Positions 60,875-64,000 of a stretch of 64,000 nucleotides of DNA are shown piece after piece. The stretch comes from Lates calcarifer. Taxonomy: Eukaryota; Chordata; Actinopteri; Centropomidae. The stretch covers positions 1,158,621 to 1,222,620 of the forward strand of contig NC_066855.1 of NCBI RefSeq assembly GCF_001640805.2, given 5' to 3'. A model generated the notes under the pieces. The model was not told where the DNA came from. It did no database searches and worked only from the letters and a program-made list of their open reading frames with translations. A program made the translations under genes and the position numbers. Position 1 is the stretch's first letter. The number at the start of each line of letters is the position of its first letter.

Positions 60875-62926
60875 TGTCAGCAGGATACAGGCGGTGACTT
60901 TAATAAAAGGACAGATTAGACTTTTATCATGACTTATGGCATCAGAATGAAATCTATTATCAGTCCAGGTCGTCTACACTGTTTGGGATAATCGTATCAG
61001 CTGGGTGAGGTGGAACAAACACATCAGCTGTGAGGGAACAGTTGGGTAGTAGCACCACCTGGTGGTCAAATACAGACATGCAGTCCGTAGGGACACTGTA
61101 CAGTCACTTGTCTGCAGATATTTCCAGAATAAAAGCCCCTGATCAGCTTGTTTTTCTCTGTGTGACAGGAGACGATCTGATGCGCTGTGTCGACCTTTAT
61201 AACCAGTCCCAGTCCAAATGGTTTGAGGAGATGGTCACAACGAGCCTGGTAAGAAACCGTGTGTTAGGATGATGTGCACTGAGGCTACTGCTGCAGTGTT
61301 ACAGTGGTTTCAGATCATTCTTTACAAACATGACTGAAAACAATTTACTTCCAAAATACATAATGTAAATAGTGTGAGTGAGTGTAGCACAGAATATGTA
61401 ATATACCATATATATACCATATAATTCACATACTAATTCAAACTTTTTTACACAGACACATACATATACTGTAGAGTGTATATATTCAATCAGTCAAACT
61501 GGCCCACATGAGAGTTTGAAGAGGGTTCAATAAAAAAAGCTTTTGTGTCCATTTGGAAATCTGATGTCTGTCTGTAATTCTCCACGTTTGGAAAATACGC
61601 CTATAAACAATATTTATAGGAAATGTTAGAAAGTCATGTGAAACTCTGTACGTACAGGTTGTGTAACAGCAGACATATTTGATGTCAGATATTGTGTAAG
61701 TTTGATCATGTGTCAAAGGACCTGAACTTTGACCTCTTTCATGAAATATGTAAATATACAGACGTCTAGCTTTTCGATTGTTAAACAGGGATCTGATCCC
61801 TGCGTCTGCTCAGTGTGGACACATGGAAGTGTGGAGATTTCTCTGTGACTCATCACAGACTGCTCTTCTCCTCAGGAGCTGGAGCGACTGGAGGTGGAGC
61901 GGGTGGAGATGATCCGACAGCATCTGTGTCAGTACACCACCCTTCGGCACGAGACAGACATGTTCAACCAAAGCGTAAGTACGACTTTAACTCTAAGCAC
62001 CGAACCACTGCTCACTGAAGAAAATGAGAAGCTGAGTGGTTTCATCACATGTGCAGTCGCACAGGTTCATCTGGGAAGTTATTAAAATAACTTGCAGCAT
62101 GTTTTAGTTTAATGTTGTCCAGAGAATGACGTAAGTCTCTCCACAGTGAAAACACTGAGAATGTTTAATTAACGCCCTGATGTAGATTTTAAAATAAACC
62201 CACAGGAGCAGCCGAGTGGACCTGGTTTTAGTGATCCCAGAACCCTGCTGTCACTCAACCCAACCAGAGCTCAGAGAAGAGGAAGAATTAGACTTAACAT
62301 TCAACTCTAAATGAATGCTAATGTTGTTCCATGTCTGCTGGATGCTAACATGTCTGACTCATCAACTTTAAAAAGCAGATGTGTTTGATGTTCAGTCTGT
62401 TCTGAGCTCCTGTACCCAAAGGGCTAAACTGATAAGTGCAACTTTAAAGCTTTAAAACTTAATCTGTAGCATCAAACATTCACGGCTGAATAAGCAAAAA
62501 TCAATATCAAAGTCTGGAAAGAAGATTCCTTAAATATTTAACTCTGTGGGTTTTTTTGACAGTGTGTAAATAAAGAACTCTCAGCACAGTTTATTCAGAG
62601 GCTTTATCCACCTGAGCCACTTTAAAGAAGAAACAAAAGCAAGAACAAAAACACACACACAGATGAAAAACAGAAACAGTTTGTTCTCACAGGATCAGTC
62701 ACTCGTAGAAGAATCAGCATCTCTCTAACATCATCGACACAGTGTCTTGTGCCTAATGTATTATTACACATTAATATAACACATATAATAATGTTGTTCC
62801 CTGTCTGTCCAGACGATGGAGCCGGTGGACCAGCTCCTGCAGTGTGTGGACCCATCCAAAGACCGAGAGCTGTGGGTGCAGGAGAATAAGACTGGAGAGA
62901 TCAGGCCGGTGGACATAGAGATCTGA
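22715..62926 (+). CDS. gas7: Growth arrest-specific 7 (SH3-WW-F-BAR adaptor), full-length form
   Basis: Fourteen exons join in frame to 1,425 nt (474 residues, close to the longest human form): 22715-22894, 35432-35549, 41265-41342, 42355-42443, 44094-44147, 46911-47000, 48349-48464, 48665-48739, 53466-53544, 55900-56028, 56591-56714, 61169-61248, 61876-61974 and 62813-62926. All borders are GT-AG. SH3 spans residues 1-60 (LYPFSG, GGWWEGE, GWFPSSYV). WW spans about 77-106, with Trp81 and Trp103 and GRRYYVNTT between. A Ser/Pro/Thr-rich linker follows. The F-BAR domain runs from about 190 to 450 (EWSYCDYFW, QKQLKGKQMQKEM, RKSTQAGDDLMRC, ELERLEVERVEM), and the end is GEIRPVDIEI. GAS7 bends membranes and links them to actin in neurite outgrowth and phagocytosis. 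The ATG has in-frame SH3 sequence straight after it. Intron 1 is 12.5 kb. Confidence 0.97.
23009..23026. repeat. CA microsatellite after a CT run
   Basis: About nine CA units, preceded by a short CT run, in gas7 intron 1. Confidence 0.8.
26756..26778. repeat. CCA trinucleotide run
   Basis: About seven CAC/CCA units in gas7 intron 1. Confidence 0.8.
28999..29021. repeat. CTC trinucleotide run
   Basis: About seven CTC units in gas7 intron 1. Confidence 0.8.
31113..31137. repeat. CA microsatellite
   Basis: About twelve AC units in gas7 intron 1. Confidence 0.85.
34641..34880 (+). repeat. Dispersed repeat, copy A
   Basis: This is a direct copy of 35984-36257, with long identical stretches (for example ACTCTTTAAATGCCAAGTAT) and indels between them. 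The two copies flank gas7 exon 2 in the same orientation. No ORF and no obvious terminal inverted repeats; the family is not identified. Confidence 0.75.
35984..36257 (+). repeat. Dispersed repeat, copy B
   Basis: Same element as 34641-34880, about 1.3 kb downstream. It carries a short insertion (about 36076-36092) relative to copy A. The block GAAATCCAAAGCTTGGCAGG recurs with few changes at about 63938-63964. Confidence 0.75.
36692..36714. repeat. CA microsatellite
   Basis: About eleven CA units in gas7 intron 2. Confidence 0.85.
38535..38556. repeat. CAG trinucleotide run
   Basis: About seven CAG/GCA units in gas7 intron 2; not in a coding frame. Confidence 0.8.
38677..38702. repeat. GT microsatellite
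   Basis: About thirteen TG units in gas7 intron 2. Confidence 0.85.
39962..39984. repeat. GT microsatellite
   Basis: About eleven GT units in gas7 intron 2. Confidence 0.85.
41343..44093 (+). other. gas7 introns 3 and 4
   Basis: Exon 4 (42355-42443) interrupts this stretch. A perfect 10-bp inverted repeat with a 2-bp spacer lies at 41912-41933, and a CA run at 42482-42508. The final 180 bp before exon 5 is GC-richer and may be a promoter and leader for the short form starting at 44037. Confidence 0.55.
42482..42508. repeat. CA microsatellite
   Basis: About thirteen AC units, 39 bp after the donor of gas7 exon 4. Confidence 0.85.
44037..62926 (+). CDS. gas7: Putative short gas7 form starting in an extended exon 5 (no SH3, no WW)
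   Basis: An ATG at 44037 opens a frame that runs 57 nt straight through the exon-5 acceptor and stays in phase with exon 5 at 44094. It adds the acidic start MSDTEDGGFDGASFFFSLQ. Joined to residues 156-474 this gives about 338 residues consisting of the linker tail and F-BAR only. Upstream, 43920-43990 is GC-richer with a CAG-rich run, which could be a leader. Mammalian GAS7 is known to have shorter forms lacking SH3 and WW, made from internal promoters. The in-phase ATG is seen; its use is inferred. The alternative is that it is ordinary intron open by chance. Confidence 0.5.
44148..48348 (+). other. gas7 introns 5 and 6
   Basis: Exon 6 (46911-47000) lies within this stretch. There is a GT run at 46765-46784. 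Nothing else is supportable; reading through the exon-6 donor gives only a short open frame, which I take as intron. Confidence 0.55.
46765..46784. repeat. GT microsatellite
   Basis: About ten GT units, 127 bp before gas7 exon 6. Confidence 0.85.
50960..51310. mobile_element. Probable non-autonomous element remnant
   Basis: TCAACTGGAACGCC occurs at 51014-51027 and again at 51254-51267, both next to TCAGAAG/CGACTT-type sequence, and both ends are rich in AACTC/GAGTT words. Sequences of this kind are widespread in fish genomes as short DNA-transposon remnants (recalled, not searched). No transposase frame. Ends are approximate. Confidence 0.4.
51965..52210. repeat. Probable teleost interspersed repeat
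   Basis: The block starting TTAAAGGTATCCTGTGGAGT and continuing to about 52210 resembles a common percomorph repeat from memory. It contains a CTCF-like core (CCTGCAGGTGGCAG, 52071-52084). There is no second copy in this window to confirm it. Confidence 0.35.
53264..53328. repeat. Imperfect GT/GGT tract
   Basis: About 65 bp of GT units broken by GGT steps, in gas7 intron 8. Confidence 0.85.
53810..54140. repeat. Probable teleost interspersed repeat
   Basis: The stretch is open on the minus strand for about 112 codons, but the translation has no domain. Its wording (for example GGACAAAAAGCTGATGCAGG) resembles a repeat seen many times in fish genomes, from memory. Non-coding is the better call. 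Confidence 0.35.
56031..56057. repeat. CA microsatellite at a splice donor
   Basis: About thirteen AC units begin two bases inside the intron after gas7 exon 10, so the donor reads AAG/GTACACAC. Confidence 0.85.
59035..59078. repeat. GT microsatellite, longest in the window
   Basis: About 22 uninterrupted GT units in gas7 intron 11; likely polymorphic. Confidence 0.9.
60847..60874. repeat. GT microsatellite
   Basis: About fourteen GT units in gas7 intron 11. Confidence 0.85.
61249..62812 (+). other. gas7 introns 12 and 13
   Basis: These two introns flank exon 13 (61876-61974). They are AT-rich with no supportable feature. Confidence 0.5.
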
Positions 62927-64000
62927 TCTCAGTGCTGTCTGATGGCTCTGACACTGACCCACAGCCGACATGGCTGAGGACTGACTGGGAGATGAAACCT
63001 GTGCTGAGCAGTCACTGGCTCTTCCTCTGAGGAGGACGTCAGGTATTTGGGCAGTTTAGTGAGAACTCTAAGAGAAGAATGAAGCTGATAGTGATGGGTG
63101 GTCATTTTCTGTTTCTGCCCGACTGGAACACAGCACAGGAGAATGAATTCATTACTACAGGAAACTCAGCTGGGGCGAATGATGAAGAGGCACCGACGAT
63201 GAACATTTAATATGTGTACATGTTGAACAGCTTTATGTCATGCAGCAGTTTGTATGTGCTTTTGCTCTGTGAGGTGATTCTCTGATTCACCTGCGTGTCG
63301 ATACACAGGTGAGTTCAGGACTGCAAAGTTGTTAGCAAAAACGATATAACAGATGCTGCTAGGCTAAATGCATTCTGACCTAAGAGTGATATATTACTGT
63401 GTACCAGAATAAGGCAAAAGTGTTTTAATATTAATATCAACCATGTGCAAGTATTGACTCTTTGTTAAGCCCCTGTTACTTCTTCCTGTTGCTCCACCTG
63501 TCAAGCTTACTGCACTGTCACAGCACATACACAAGAAAAAAAAGTCAAGCTAACGGTGGCAGATTTACTACGCAAAGTCTAAGTCATTTTGATGATAATA
63601 ATAATAACAAAAGTACATTTCTCATTTCTAGTCAGTGACTGGTTGAATCTGTTTTAAAATGAGAAGCCTATAAAAGTGTTTTAAATATGCACACACACAC
63701 ATGGTTTGAATGCATGTAAAAACTTACATGGAGAGATCAAGGGTTCAGTGTGTAACTATCAGAAATAATGCTTGGCTTCTACTGTGCCCAGGCATGCTAA
63801 TGATTGTAGCCTACATTAAACCAGAGAAGCACATTGTTTATAACATTTCTTAATCTTTGCTTTTGTGTTTTTGTTTCGGAAAAGTGAGAAATGTAAAGAC
63901 AACACCTTCCAAACCGTAGACTGTTTAAACCTGTAGTGAAATCCAAAGCTTGACAGGCCTGCTGCACCAGGGATTAATGAACAGTCAATTCCTGCAGGCT
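62927..64000 (+). other. gas7 3' untranslated region and flank
   Basis: No open frame of note follows the TGA at 62924-62926. The best polyA signal candidate is ATTAAA at 63815-63820. A fragment related to the repeats at 34641 and 35984 occurs at about 63938-63964. The true 3' end may lie beyond the window. Confidence 0.5.
63815..63820 (+). terminator. Candidate polyA signal (ATTAAA) of gas7
   Basis: ATTAAA is the commonest variant signal. I saw no canonical AATAAA between the gas7 stop and the end of the window. The next 180 bp give no independent proof of cleavage. Confidence 0.3.

Larger units (their letters stand above)
56715..61168 (+). other. gas7 intron 11 (4.5 kb)
   Basis: It holds the longest GT run of the window (59035-59078), another at 60847-60874, and a 133-codon open frame at 58420-58821 that is discussed as a finding. 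CTCF-like cores lie at about 60268-60283 and 61052-61067. No gas7 exon was seen. Confidence 0.55.

Overview
The window is vertebrate nuclear DNA, almost certainly from a teleost fish. It has split genes with GT-AG introns, CA/GT microsatellites, decayed interspersed repeats of a teleost type, and compact introns in the myosin gene beside long ones in gas7. No bacterial, viral, CRISPR or tRNA/rRNA features were seen.

Layout from left to right. (1) Positions 507-1751, minus strand: six coding exons of rsph1, a ciliary radial-spoke MORN-repeat protein. Its C-terminal exon is unresolved or lies off the left edge. Two RFX X-box-like motifs sit just upstream of its start. (2) 2290-2600: an unassigned promoter-like block with CRE, CCAAT and YY1-like motifs. 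(3) 6038-16683, plus strand: a complete sarcomeric class II myosin heavy chain gene with a MEF2 site, TATA box, non-coding 5' exon(s), 38 coding exons that join in frame to 1,943 residues, and a polyA signal. (4) 18594-20496, minus strand: a seven-exon gene for a coiled-coil protein of about 385 residues that I do not recognise. It has one apparent one-base frame break. (5) 22412-64000, plus strand: a complete gas7 gene (SH3-WW-F-BAR), with 14 coding exons joining in frame to 474 residues. It has a 12.5-kb first intron and a probable internal alternative start at 44037 that would give a form without SH3 and WW.

How the genes relate: the myosin and gas7 lie in the same order and orientation as the MYH13-GAS7 end of the human 17p13.1 fast-myosin cluster, which supports a shared ancestral block. 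rsph1 is a cilium/flagellum gene and shares no function with its neighbours. The rest is intergenic or intronic DNA with microsatellites and repeat remnants. I found no clear new multi-gene system. The items most worth checking are the unrecognised minus-strand gene and its frame break, the internal gas7 start, the paired X-boxes and the unassigned promoter.
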